Below are positions 16,935 to 26,116 of a stretch of 64,000 bases of DNA, one piece after another. The stretch lies in assembly GCF_035282405.1 (NCBI RefSeq), contig NZ_JAYKBP010000001.1, positions 526,088 through 590,087 of the forward strand. The letters are read 5' to 3'. This stretch comes from Parvimonas sp035282405. Its GTDB lineage: Bacteria; Bacillota; Clostridia; Tissierellales; Peptoniphilaceae. Every line of letters starts with the position of its first letter. Position 1 is the first letter of the stretch. Under the pieces are notes generated by a model that made no database searches, was not told where the DNA came from, and was given only the letters and a program-made list of their open reading frames with translations. The position numbers were made by a program, and so were the translations under genes.

Positions 16935-18367
16935 CTATACTATTTCTAAATCATTTCTATCTTTTAACATATATGACTTTAATGGACTTAAGCTTGCTAG
17001 CCAATATAAAAGTCCTCCAAAAATTGCAGTAAATCCACTACCTGTTGTAATTAAGAACAGATTGCTTTTAATTGCTCCCGTCATTGGATTATATACAAAT
17101 AACATTGCTAATGCAAAAGTTATTATTACAATTCCAAGACCTACTAAGTTAAAACCATTTGTAAATTTATAGGAATCATGTCCTCTAATGAAAAACGCAG
17201 ATTTTAAAGATAACATTCTTTTTCTAACTATTAAATAATCTACAACAATCATCCCTATTATTGGACCTTGAATATATGCCGCTAATGAAATAAATGAACC
17301 AAAATATTCTTCAACTCCACCCCAAATAGTCAATCCACTAACATAAATCATAGCTATAATTACTAATTTTTTGTAACTTAATTTAGGCGCATACCACTCT
17401 TTATTATCATACAATTAACATAGGAACCAGTTCCCTGTGTTCCAATATTTGCAAAGGCAACTAAAAGCAAACTCAATAATGCAAATCCCGGAGTTGCCAA
17501 TGTTGATAACATTTTTGTAGGATCACTTTCATATACACCAGTTCTTACAAACATTGCCAATGCCATAACACCTCCTGTCGCTACGAAAAATGATGCTACA
17601 GCTCCATAGGATAAACTTGTTGCCCAATATCCACTTTTTTCAGATTTTGCAAGTCTAGGAAGTACTAGAGCCTGTGTTGACCAAGAAAATGCAAAAGCAA
17701 TATTTCCTTCTCCAGATAACATAAAGTTTTGTAATTTTGTAGTTCCTTCAGCTAAGATAGGTTTAACTTTTAAAATATCAGAAATTGGAACCGCAAAAAG
17801 ACAAATTGCAACTATTATAACTCCAACCACAAGCAAAGTCATAACTAAAAACCTGTTTGTCCACTTAATAACCTCCGGCCCTCCAAGTGCAATTAAAGTT
17901 CCAAGCACAACACATACTGTTCCAAGTAACGGTTTGAAAATTATAGGATTTAATTCAACTCCAAAACTTAATGCAAGATTAATCATAGATGAAGCAAAGA
18001 GATTTGCTGCAACTGCATACCAACCAAAGTTTGCAAAACTTATAACTGTTGATAAAATTGCAACTCCTTTTTCTCCCAAAACACTTCTCAACCATATCCA
18101 CAAATCTATTCCATAACGCACGGCAAATAACACAGGCAAACATTCTATCATTACAAATATTAGATTGAAACAAAAAATATTTATAATCATCTGTTTAAAT
18201 CCTAAAAATTGTGCAACATAGGCTCCTTGTGTATAACACCAAGTTGCTATTGCAAAACCACTTGTGGTTAAAAACAAATCTAAGAAAGAATACTTCCTTT
18301 CGGAATTCATCATAGGAACAACACCTGTTACCGTCTCCTGCTGAATATAATTTAATTTCCCACTCAT
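16935..18367 (-). pseudogene. NCS1-family (cytosine/allantoin permease-like) transporter, split by a frameshift
   Basis: The first frame (18367 to about 17378) encodes 329 residues with NCS1 features: SFLDLFLTTSGFAIATW, the GWYAVAANLF helix and the NIGTQGTGSYVN stretch. It then runs into a stop. The matching C-terminal part (helices 9-12, ending SLSPLKSYMLKDRNDLEIV) continues in the -1 frame from about 17414 to 16935 with no ATG, only a TTG. The switch is near ATAATAAAG at 17400. Together they make a normal-length protein of about 475 residues. Either the gene is inactive, the sequence has an indel error, or frameshifting occurs. Its place next to LicC-LicA suggests uptake of choline or a similar amine. 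Confidence 0.8.
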
Positions 18368-18549
18368 TATTCAATTACTCCTATCATACATAATATAACT
18401 AAAAATATAGAAATTATTACAATTCCACAAATAAGAATCCAATCTATTTTCGTGATTTTTTTAGGAAATTCATAATCTTCTTTAGACATTATATCCAATC
18501 TTTTTTCTGTTTCTTCATAAATAATTTTTTCAATAGACAGATTATTCAT
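18367..18549 (-). CDS. Single-helix small membrane protein preceding the NCS1 permease
   Basis: I place the start at 18549 (60 residues) because GAGGAG sits 7 bases upstream; an earlier ATG at 18567 lies inside the kinase gene without a better site. It has a charged N-terminal half and one membrane helix (DWILICGIVIISIFLVILC). It overlaps the upstream gene by 8 bases and the permease by one base. It may be an accessory subunit of the permease; no family recognised. Confidence 0.65.
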   Translation of the reverse strand: MNNLSIEKIIYEETEKRLDIMSKEDYEFPKKITKIDWILICGIVIISIFLVILCMIGVIE

Positions 18550-20332
18550 CACTATCTCCTCGTTCATATAATTTCAAAGCATAGTCAGCATATTCTTTAG
18601 TATGATTATACCAAATATACAAATATTCCCCAATGCTCTTTCCTTGAATTTCTTGATTAATTGCCCATAAGAACCAATAAAATGAACTTACTGCAACATA
18701 GGCAATATAATGTCTTAATTCTTTAGCTGTAGGATTTCCACTAAAATATTCTTTTATTATATCAACTGCTTCATCAAAAGAATATTTTGAACAAGTAATA
18801 AAACAGCCAAGATCTCCTGCAGGATCTGACATTGCAGAATATTCCCAATCTATTAAATACATTTTATCTCTGTTGTCCAATAAAAAATTCAAATTATAAC
18901 TGTCGCAATGGCAAATGCACTCTTTTATATCATCTTTGTCTAAAAAATTCTTTAATCTATAGATTTTATCGTTCATAAAACTCATATCATCAAAATCATC
19001 TCTATGCGAATTTTTTATTTTGATTTTAAAATTCTCAATTTCCTCAAAAATATTGAATTTAAATTTCGTTATTCTACCACTTGTATGCAATTTTTTAAGC
19101 ATAGAGATAGCTCTTTTTACACTCTTTTTATCGGCATAATCTAGAATTTTTACATTTTCTATATATTTTGAAATTTTCCAACCACTATCCTTATCCATAT
19201 AGATATAAGTATCATCTAACTCTAATTCTTTTGCAATTTTCATTGAGTCAAACTCACTTTTTCTATTTATGATTAATTCAGTTCCAGGACCTGGATGTCT
19301 ATATACATAGGACTTTCCCTTACAACTGAATTTAAAAGAAGTATTTGTCATTCCCATTTTTATAGGTTTAATATCCTTTATTTCCTCTTCATTACATTTT
19401 AAAACAGAGCAAATATTTTGGAAAATTTTAGAGTCAGAGTTAGTAACATATTTTTCGTCAAAAAGTCTTAACTCCTCCAAAGAATCAAATTCTTTTATAT
19501 CCTCTACATCATATTTTCTAATATACATATTATCCAATTCTTTTATATGTCGCATATAAAAAGTTTCCCACAAATTTTCATGAACTATCGGCTCATGATA
19601 TTCAGCTTTCAACAATTTCACAAACTTATTACTGAATTCTCTGTTAAAAAAAACATGACCCAGCATTATCCAATCGTCTTTTCCCCCAATTGTTATTCCT
19701 TTTATTCTTCCCTTTTTATCACATTCTGCAAAATATTCATCGCTTTCTCCATCTTGATAAACAGCTGAATAATATGCTCTGTAAACATATTTTTCAAAAG
19801 GATTATTTGGAAAATAATTATCTGAAGAACAGATGTAAGTGTTTTTTAATTTATCAGTAACCAAAATTAGAGATGAAGTATTGTTAAATCTGTAATAATC
19901 TTCATTAACGACTATATCTACTCCATATTTTTCTGCAAGATAAAACATCTTTTCCTTCATATAACCTACAACTAAAGTAATATCTTCAATTCCCGCTTCT
20001 TTTAGTTGTAAAATTTCTCTTTCAATTAGTTTTTCCCCTTTTACATTTAAAAGACCTTTTGGACTTTCATAACAAAGAGGAGCGAATCTTGAACTCATTC
20101 CAGCTGCCATTATTATTGCATTATCAACTTTATATGGCTCTAATGTAGAAAATCCTTTAGCTGTAATTTTGAAATCTTTATCTATAAATTCATTATTTTT
20201 TAATTTTTTTAAAATTTCATTAACTTTTCCCAAAGAAATTTTTGTAATTTCTGAAATTTCTCTTTGAGTATATTTTTTATTTGGATTTTTAAAAAATAGA
20301 TTTAAAATATCAAATTGTTGTATTGTTAACAT
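18542..20332 (-). CDS. Fusion of winged-helix domain, LicC-type phosphocholine cytidylyltransferase and LicA-type choline kinase
   Basis: 596 residues from the ATG at 20332, chosen for AAGGAGG directly upstream (the longer frame from 20359 has none). Residues 1-65 form a MarR-like winged helix (YTQREISEITKISLGKVNEIL). Then comes a nucleotidyltransferase with the signature AAGMSSRF (76-83) and, from about 310, a choline kinase-like domain with HCDSYNLN near 473 and DWEYS near 495. The known LicA/LicC pathway makes CDP-choline from choline for LicD transferases, two of which are encoded 3-5 kb away. The upstream promoter lies between inverted repeats, so self-regulation by the winged helix is plausible. 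Confidence 0.88.
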   Translation of the reverse strand: MLTIQQFDILNLFFKNPNKKYTQREISEITKISLGKVNEILKKLKNNEFIDKDFKITAKGFSTLEPYKVDNAIIMAAGMSSRFAPLCYESPKGLLNVKGEKLIEREILQLKEAGIEDITLVVGYMKEKMFYLAEKYGVDIVVNEDYYRFNNTSSLILVTDKLKNTYICSSDNYFPNNPFEKYVYRAYYSAVYQDGESDEYFAECDKKGRIKGITIGGKDDWIMLGHVFFNREFSNKFVKLLKAEYHEPIVHENLWETFYMRHIKELDNMYIRKYDVEDIKEFDSLEELRLFDEKYVTNSDSKIFQNICSVLKCNEEEIKDIKPIKMGMTNTSFKFSCKGKSYVYRHPGPGTELIINRKSEFDSMKIAKELELDDTYIYMDKDSGWKISKYIENVKILDYADKKSVKRAISMLKKLHTSGRITKFKFNIFEEIENFKIKIKNSHRDDFDDMSFMNDKIYRLKNFLDKDDIKECICHCDSYNLNFLLDNRDKMYLIDWEYSAMSDPAGDLGCFITCSKYSFDEAVDIIKEYFSGNPTAKELRHYIAYVAVSSFYWFLWAINQEIQGKSIGEYLYIWYNHTKEYADYALKLYERGDSDE

Positions 20333-20350
20333 AAATACCTCCTTAAATAT

Positions 20351-20391
20351 CTTGTTCACAAATTATACCACACTATATAAAAATGAACAAG
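20351..20391 (-). promoter_or_regulatory. Promoter of licC-licA flanked by an 8-bp inverted repeat
   Basis: On the minus strand TTGTTC (20385-20390), a 17-base spacer and TATAAT (20362-20367). Perfect arms CTTGTTCA (20351-20358) and TGAACAAG (20384-20391) sit 33 bases apart centre to centre, one on the -35 box and one just downstream of the start site. This is a typical layout for two operator half-sites on one DNA face. Confidence 0.6.
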
Positions 20392-20392
20392 A

Positions 20393-20428
20393 AAAAAGTT
20401 CTAAAAATTTAATGTTTTAGAACTTTTT
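20393..20428 (-). terminator. Terminator downstream of the membrane protein at 20476
   Basis: AAAAAGTTCTAAAA pairs with TTTTAGAACTTTTT. It is A/T-flanked on both sides so may act bidirectionally. A near-copy occurs at 21826-21863. Confidence 0.75.
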
Positions 20429-20475
20429 ATACATTTTTAATTTAATTTTTTATAATTTATACAAAATAATATTAT

Positions 20476-21012
20476 TTAAAGTATTATTGAAAAGAAAAAT
20501 ATATATGGTGCAGTAAGTATTGCTAAGACTAATGCTAATTTCCTCTTGTTTTCTTCTTCAATATCAAGTTTTGAAAAGGTATATTTTCTATTTAATTTAT
20601 AATTTATAAATCTTGAAATTAAAATAGCCAAACACATTGCAAATAACATACCTTTATTCTCGAATATATTCCCATATAAAGACTTCAAAGTAATCCCTGA
20701 TTTATCATCAAGTTCAATCAATAAATATAAAACATATAGAAAATGAACAATGAAAAGATCAGTTAAAAATCCAAAAAAAGAAAATTTTACTATTGATTTT
20801 TTTAATATATTAAAAGGTCTATCTATTTTTAAACATAACATTGTTATTATCATTACTATTAAATAAAATATAGAAGTTATAGGTATAATAAAAAACCAAA
20901 ACATTGGAATCAACCATAAAAACCATACTGGCATTGTAAGACCATATTCTCCAAAAAATTTTTGTAAAAAACTTATTAAAAAAATATAGTTTAAACTAAA
21001 AAGTAAATTCAT
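20476..21012 (-). CDS. Integral membrane protein, paralog of the next gene, unknown
   Basis: 178 residues with about four hydrophobic segments. The C-terminal part NYKLNRKYTFSKLDIEEENKRKLAL closely matches its neighbour's NYKLNESFIFKKLDIDEEKKKKLAL, and both begin MN..FSL. AAGGAGG precedes the ATG. The pair lies between the licC-licA unit and the flippase operon. I recognise no family. Confidence 0.7.
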   Translation of the reverse strand: MNLLFSLNYIFLISFLQKFFGEYGLTMPVWFLWLIPMFWFFIIPITSIFYLIVMIITMLCLKIDRPFNILKKSIVKFSFFGFLTDLFIVHFLYVLYLLIELDDKSGITLKSLYGNIFENKGMLFAMCLAILISRFINYKLNRKYTFSKLDIEEENKRKLALVLAILTAPYIFFFSIIL

Positions 21013-21027
21013 TTTCCCTCCTTAAAT

Positions 21028-21639
21028 TTACATAAAAGTATTTCTAAAAAAATCTATTAATTTAAAAAACCACCCTACAGGAACGAAAAATACATAAATG
21101 CTTGTAACAGGTATCAAATATAATGCTAGTTTTTTCTTTTTTTCTTCGTCTATATCAAGTTTTTTAAAAATAAAACTCTCATTCAATTTATAGTTTAATA
21201 GCCTTGTCAAAAAAATTAGAAAACATATTATTAAAATTACGAAGACATTATTAATTAATCCACCCAATATTGCTACATATAAAGGACCCATCCACTTTTC
21301 AAAAAAAGGTTCAATTTCTTTAGAATACATAACTCTTGCTAAAACTACATAACCTAAAAAATATATTATAATTAACATATCACAAAAAATTCCAAAAAAG
21401 CTTGCCTTAAATACTGATTCCATAAGGACTTTTGAAGGATTATATATTTCAAGATGAGTAATAGCTATATATAATATTATAAAATAAATTACAAAGTATA
21501 TAGCTATTACAAAAGGCCATGTAGGAGGGAAAACTAAAAATATCCATCCTCTTAATTGTTTAACAAATTCATCTAAGTCATTACTTCTCGCTAGAAAGCT
21601 AATTGCAAAAAAATTATATAAACTAAAAAATGTATTCAT
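21028..21639 (-). CDS. Integral membrane protein, paralog of the preceding gene, unknown
   Basis: 203 residues from 21639, where AGGGAGG sits 4 bases upstream; the longer frame from 21684 has no site. About four membrane segments, then the cytoplasmic charged stretch KKLDIDEEKKKKLALYL shared with the gene at 20476, and a last helix. The two genes are 15 bases apart and look like a tandem duplication that has diverged. Confidence 0.7.
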   Translation of the reverse strand: MNTFFSLYNFFAISFLARSNDLDEFVKQLRGWIFLVFPPTWPFVIAIYFVIYFIILYIAITHLEIYNPSKVLMESVFKASFFGIFCDMLIIIYFLGYVVLARVMYSKEIEPFFEKWMGPLYVAILGGLINNVFVILIICFLIFLTRLLNYKLNESFIFKKLDIDEEKKKKLALYLIPVTSIYVFFVPVGWFFKLIDFFRNTFM

Positions 21640-21825
21640 TATTCCTCCCTTTGGATACGAAACAGAATTATTTATTTCTCCCACTTCAAACCACTTTATA
21701 TCTCATAAAAGTATTTTCCTGATATATTATACGAGAGTTATTATATCATATAAAATTTACAATTTCAATATTAAATAAAAACTTTTTAGTTATATTATAT
21801 TCCTTAATTAAAAATTATATGCATT

Positions 21826-21863
21826 AAAAAAGTTCTAAAAATTTAAAATTTTTAGAACTTTTT
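21826..21863 (-). terminator. Terminator of the glycosyltransferase-LicD-flippase operon
   Basis: AAAAAAGTTCTAAAAATT and AATTTTTAGAACTTTTT form a long AT-rich stem 3 bases after the flippase stop. It resembles the terminator at 20393. Confidence 0.75.
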
Positions 21864-21865
21864 GA

Positions 21866-23374
21866 TTATCCATTATATTTTTTTGCTTTAAGTTTATACT
21901 TCATAGATCTTAATTTACTTTTTATTCCATCAATTGTAACAAATAAAATTTTGTCCTTTGTAATTAACATAATTATAAAATAGTATAGTACGCATGATAT
22001 AATTATAGCTAAAACTCTTATAAAGAATTGTAAATTCAATGTCAGTGAATATTTTAAAATATGATTTATTCCATAAGTTATTGCAAAAAATGGAATGGAA
22101 CATAGTACATATTTAATATAAGATTTTAATATTCCATTTATAGAAACAATATTTCTCTTAGTTATAAAATAAACTTGAATTATCAATACTACAATTTCTG
22201 AAAATAAAGTAGTATATACAAAATATTCAGCTTGAATAACTCTTAATTTGAATAAAACTATATTTAAAATTAAGTTCATAAATCCGCCTATAAAATAAAA
22301 TGCGGTTATATTTTTTTCATATCCCCTTACAAATAAGACCTGATTTGCAAGAAGTTGATCCAATGCCCACATAACTATTCTAAGCGAAAACAATTTTAAA
22401 ATAAAACCAGCTTCCAGATATTTTTCCCCTGCATATATAAGCATTACTTCGTCAGAAACACAACTTAATCCAATCCCCATAGGAATTACCAAGAATAAAA
22501 ATGTCTTGGCAACTTGATTTAGCAATTCTGTATAATTTTTCTCATCACCATTTCCATAGTAATACGAAAGTCTTGGAATACTTACAACTATTATCGAATA
22601 AACTACACTTGTAATTAATTGAGCTATTGATAAAGCAAAGGTATAGTAGGAAACTGAAATCTTTGCGTCTAATAATGAAAGTACAGCTCTATCCAATGCA
22701 GTATATAGCATATATGAATTAGCTAAAAGCAACATTCCAATTAAAGGCTTTATATGTATCAAAATATCTTTTATTTTGACTTTTACAAATTTTACTTTTT
22801 TCTTTATATAATAAAAACTAATTAAATAGTTTATAAGATTTGTAATAGATAAAATGAAAGCATAATTTACTATATCATCAGCTTTTTTTACAAACGCAAA
22901 AATCGAAACGAGCATAAGTACACGGATAAATAATGTCTTAAAGAGAATAAATCCGTAATTTTCAAAAGCCTCATTCATCCACTCTATTGTTACAAATTGA
23001 GTAAAAATTTGAATACTTAATGCGAGATATAACATATACATATTAGAATTTACATTTAAAAGCATATATCCAATATATAAAATTCCAATACTCAAAGAAC
23101 TAATTACATTTATAGAAAAAAGAACAGTAAAATTCTTACTTATTTCTTTTATATTATTTTTAACTCTACTTATTGAACGAATCCCATAACTATATATCCC
23201 AAATGCAGCAAATGGAATAAACAAATTTAATATAGAATTTGCAGCATTAAATTCCCCATAAGCCTCCTTGCTCAAAATTCTGGCAAGGTATGGACCTGTA
23301 ATTAATGGGAATAAAATATTAAAAACTCTAACTAAAATACTCGCTAAAGCATTTACTTTTATATTTTTTGCCAT
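21866..23374 (-). CDS. Wzx-type polysaccharide flippase (MOP superfamily)
   Basis: 502 residues with 12-14 predicted membrane helices. The N-terminus (ILVRVFNILFPLITGPYLARILSKEAYGEFN) is the characteristic first region of O-antigen/teichoic acid repeat-unit flippases, and the tail is basic. It probably moves undecaprenyl-linked repeat units across the membrane. It is the last gene of an operon with a glycosyltransferase and two LicD proteins, which implies that the unit carries phosphocholine. Confidence 0.9.
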   Translation of the reverse strand: MAKNIKVNALASILVRVFNILFPLITGPYLARILSKEAYGEFNAANSILNLFIPFAAFGIYSYGIRSISRVKNNIKEISKNFTVLFSINVISSLSIGILYIGYMLLNVNSNMYMLYLALSIQIFTQFVTIEWMNEAFENYGFILFKTLFIRVLMLVSIFAFVKKADDIVNYAFILSITNLINYLISFYYIKKKVKFVKVKIKDILIHIKPLIGMLLLANSYMLYTALDRAVLSLLDAKISVSYYTFALSIAQLITSVVYSIIVVSIPRLSYYYGNGDEKNYTELLNQVAKTFLFLVIPMGIGLSCVSDEVMLIYAGEKYLEAGFILKLFSLRIVMWALDQLLANQVLFVRGYEKNITAFYFIGGFMNLILNIVLFKLRVIQAEYFVYTTLFSEIVVLIIQVYFITKRNIVSINGILKSYIKYVLCSIPFFAITYGINHILKYSLTLNLQFFIRVLAIIISCVLYYFIIMLITKDKILFVTIDGIKSKLRSMKYKLKAKKYNG

Positions 23375-23391
23375 AACTAAAATTATTCTCC

Positions 23392-24204
23392 CTATTTTAT
23401 TATATAAGCATCTAAAAGATGTGATTTATATTCAATTTCCTCATCAGAAGGCTTTTTCATATAATCTCCATAAAATTGAGTTAAAATCTTGTCATAATTT
23501 TTAGGAGCAGGTACCATCATATCTTCAAAAGGCAATTCTATTAATTCTTCATAAGTTCCTGTTTCAAAAACTTCCTTCATTCCAGTTTTATCAAGCCCAA
23601 TAGCACCCTCATAAATTCCATTTTTATCAACATATTTTTCAACTAATTTTTCAATTTTTTTTGTAAAAAATCTTGGATTTACAAACGCCAACAAATGCCA
23701 AAAGACAACTCTGCAAAAATCTTTTATTCTACTATCTTTATGAATTATATATTTTTTCTTTATGAAACAAATATGTTTTAAAGTTACCATCAAATGTGCT
23801 TTTTTCACAAAATTTAAATCATTGAATCTATCAATTGGAAAAATATCAACAAAAATATTACTATCTTTTCTATTTCGCTTTACGCTATCTTCCAACAGAG
23901 TGTGTTTATCTATGACTACAAAAAAGTTTTGAAAATACCAATCACTATTATCCTTTGATAAAATTGTGTATCTTTCATTATTTTCTTCAATTACAGCTTT
24001 TTGAAATCTCTCATAATCTTCTCTATACATTGCAACATCAATATCATCATCCCAAGGAATAAAGCCCTTATGTCTTACTGCCCCAAGTAATGTTCCATAA
24101 CTTACAAAGTATTTTATGTTATATTTTTTACAAACATAGTCAATAAACTTTAAAATATTTAATTCATAATTTTTAAGCTCATCGACCGTTAGCCTTTCTT
24201 TCAT
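23392..24204 (-). CDS. LicD-family phosphocholine transferase (second copy)
   Basis: 270 residues with the LicD fold signature: YFVSYGTLLGAVRHKGFIPW followed by DDDIDVAM (about residues 33-59), a nucleotidyltransferase-like metal site. LicD proteins transfer phosphocholine from CDP-choline to glycans. It starts 10 bases after the other copy, to which it is clearly paralogous along its length (both have DIFPxD, FxKKIxKLV and YGDYM..P). The two may decorate different sugars. Confidence 0.9.
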   Translation of the reverse strand: MKERLTVDELKNYELNILKFIDYVCKKYNIKYFVSYGTLLGAVRHKGFIPWDDDIDVAMYREDYERFQKAVIEENNERYTILSKDNSDWYFQNFFVVIDKHTLLEDSVKRNRKDSNIFVDIFPIDRFNDLNFVKKAHLMVTLKHICFIKKKYIIHKDSRIKDFCRVVFWHLLAFVNPRFFTKKIEKLVEKYVDKNGIYEGAIGLDKTGMKEVFETGTYEELIELPFEDMMVPAPKNYDKILTQFYGDYMKKPSDEEIEYKSHLLDAYIIK

Positions 24205-24213
24205 CTTAATCTC

Positions 24214-25023
24214 CTAATCTATATAATAAGCTTTAATTTCATGAGGATATACCCTCTTTTCAACAGGTGGAAATTCCATATAATCTCCATAATATTTTTT
24301 TAAAATCTCATCATATTTTTTTGGTGCAAAAAATTTACAATCTTCAAACTCTAACTCTATTAATTCATCAAAAGGATTATAGTCAAAAACGTCATCATAT
24401 TTCCACTTAGAGCAACCAACAAGTCCCAAATACTTTCCATTATCTTTAACATTTACATCTACTAGTTTTTTTATTTTCTTAGCAAAAATTCTTGGGGAAA
24501 CCGGCTTTAATATTGCCCATAAAAACAATCTTATAAAATCTTTCAGCTTACTGTCCCCATATTGAATATTTTCTTTTTTTGAAAAAGATAGAAGCTTAAA
24601 ACTTTCAAATTTATATGTTTTTTCAACTAAACTTAAATCATCAAAAAAGTCCATTGGAAAAATATCAACAAAAATTCCTGAATCATAAGTTTTATAATTT
24701 CTTTCATCTTCAATTTTAGTTTTTGAATTTACAACCTTAATAAAATTGTTATAGTATTTGTCATTAGTTTCTAAAGATAAAATCTTATAAATTCCATCAT
24801 CTTTTGAAAATAAATCTATAAACTTTTCATAGTCTTTCCTAAGCATACAAATATCTATATCATCATCCCAAGGAATAAATCCTTTATGTCTTACTGCCCC
24901 AATTAAAGTTCCATAATTTATAAAATATTTTATATCATTTTCAATGCAAAAATTGTGAATATATTTTAGAATTTCAAGCTCTACAGATTTTATTTCATCT
25001 ATAGAAAGATATTTTATTTCCAT
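24214..25023 (-). CDS. LicD-family phosphocholine transferase (first copy)
   Basis: 269 residues, with YFINYGTLIGAVRHKGFIPW and DDDIDICM near the N-terminus as in the LicD family, and the DIFPMDFFDD and FYAPKKYD-like regions shared with the neighbour. The start overlaps the end of the glycosyltransferase gene. Presence of two LicD copies resembles the two LicD proteins of pneumococcal teichoic acid. Confidence 0.9.
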   Translation of the reverse strand: MEIKYLSIDEIKSVELEILKYIHNFCIENDIKYFINYGTLIGAVRHKGFIPWDDDIDICMLRKDYEKFIDLFSKDDGIYKILSLETNDKYYNNFIKVVNSKTKIEDERNYKTYDSGIFVDIFPMDFFDDLSLVEKTYKFESFKLLSFSKKENIQYGDSKLKDFIRLFLWAILKPVSPRIFAKKIKKLVDVNVKDNGKYLGLVGCSKWKYDDVFDYNPFDELIELEFEDCKFFAPKKYDEILKKYYGDYMEFPPVEKRVYPHEIKAYYID

Positions 25024-26000
25024 TAAGCATTTACTCCCTTTCTCTTCAAATCCTTAAAAAGCAAAAATCTATATAATTTAATATTTATTTTTAACATTAA
25101 TACAGCTATTCTTCTACCTTTTCTAAAATTTTTATTTTTGTAAATTTTCCAAAAGTTTTTCTTTAAGAATCCTAAAACTTCTCTATATTCTTTAATTTCT
25201 TTATAATTTTCACTCAATAACATTTTATCAAAAACCATAAAATGTGCATAGGAAAGTCTAAAAAAAGCAAATTCAGAAAGAAACGGTATTTCTCTTTTTA
25301 TATAGTCATAAAAATTGGAATAAATTTCTATGCAGTCCATATTTTTTATAGTATAAGGCTTTGTTGTTATACTATTTTCTCGATGAAAATAATAATAATA
25401 TGGCTTTGTTGTTACAACATATTTTTTTGCATATTTTACAAGTTTAAACTGATAAAAAGCGTCTTCATAGATTTTACCCACAGGAAATGAAATCTTACTT
25501 GCAATTTCATAGGAGATGAGTTTATTACAAATGGTTCCTGGAATTTTTTCTCCAATAAAATATTCTTTTAAAAATCCATCCCTATCACAACTAAAATAAA
25601 TTTCTTCCTTGCATTGTGGAGATTGACCATCTGAATAAACATTATAAACTCCACATACAGAAACATCTGCACTTTCAGCTTTTATATTATTATAAAGTTC
25701 TTCAATCATTTCCTCTGAAATATAATCATCAGAATCTATAAACAACACATAATTTCCAGTTACAAATTGCATTCCATGATTTCTTGCACTTGACAATCCA
25801 CCATTTTCTTTTGTATAAAGTTTTGCTCTATCCTCGTTTCCCACAAATTCTCTGCATATTTTTTCACTATTATCAGTTGCTCCGTCATTTACTATTATAA
25901 TTTCTATATTTTTATATGTTTGATTTGAAATTGACTCCAAACATTTTTTAACATATTTTTCTACATTATATACAGGTACAATAACACTTATCTTGTCCAT
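25023..26000 (-). CDS. Family 2 glycosyltransferase
   Basis: 325 residues. The GT-A fold starts ISVIVPVYNVEKYVKKCLES and has VNDGATDNS, the GLSSARN stretch and the DXD-type FIDSDDYI near residue 94. These inverting enzymes add a sugar from a nucleotide donor to a lipid-linked acceptor at the inner membrane face. It is the first gene of the operon, with AAGGAG 5 bases before the ATG. No membrane segment is seen. Confidence 0.92.
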   Translation of the reverse strand: MDKISVIVPVYNVEKYVKKCLESISNQTYKNIEIIIVNDGATDNSEKICREFVGNEDRAKLYTKENGGLSSARNHGMQFVTGNYVLFIDSDDYISEEMIEELYNNIKAESADVSVCGVYNVYSDGQSPQCKEEIYFSCDRDGFLKEYFIGEKIPGTICNKLISYEIASKISFPVGKIYEDAFYQFKLVKYAKKYVVTTKPYYYYFHRENSITTKPYTIKNMDCIEIYSNFYDYIKREIPFLSEFAFFRLSYAHFMVFDKMLLSENYKEIKEYREVLGFLKKNFWKIYKNKNFRKGRRIAVLMLKINIKLYRFLLFKDLKRKGVNA

Positions 26001-26045
26001 AAGTCTCCTTTATTTTCTAATCGTATTATATTAATGTCAATACAA

Positions 26046-26074
26046 ATTATACTATAAATCATTAAAATTTACAA
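26046..26074 (-). promoter_or_regulatory. Promoter of the glycosyltransferase-LicD-LicD-flippase operon
   Basis: On the minus strand TTGTAA (26069-26074), 17 bases, TATAAT (26046-26051), about 45 bases upstream of the start at 26000. Confidence 0.65.
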
Positions 26075-26090
26075 TTTTTCACAATAAATA

Positions 26091-26110
26091 AAGGAGATAA
26101 AAATCTCCTT
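26091..26110 (-). terminator. Weak terminator of the folA-sortase unit
   Basis: AAGGAGA and TCTCCTT form a 7-bp stem 7 bases after the sortase stop, followed on the minus strand by TTTATTTATT, an interrupted T tract. Confidence 0.6.
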
Positions 26111-26116
26111 AACAAA

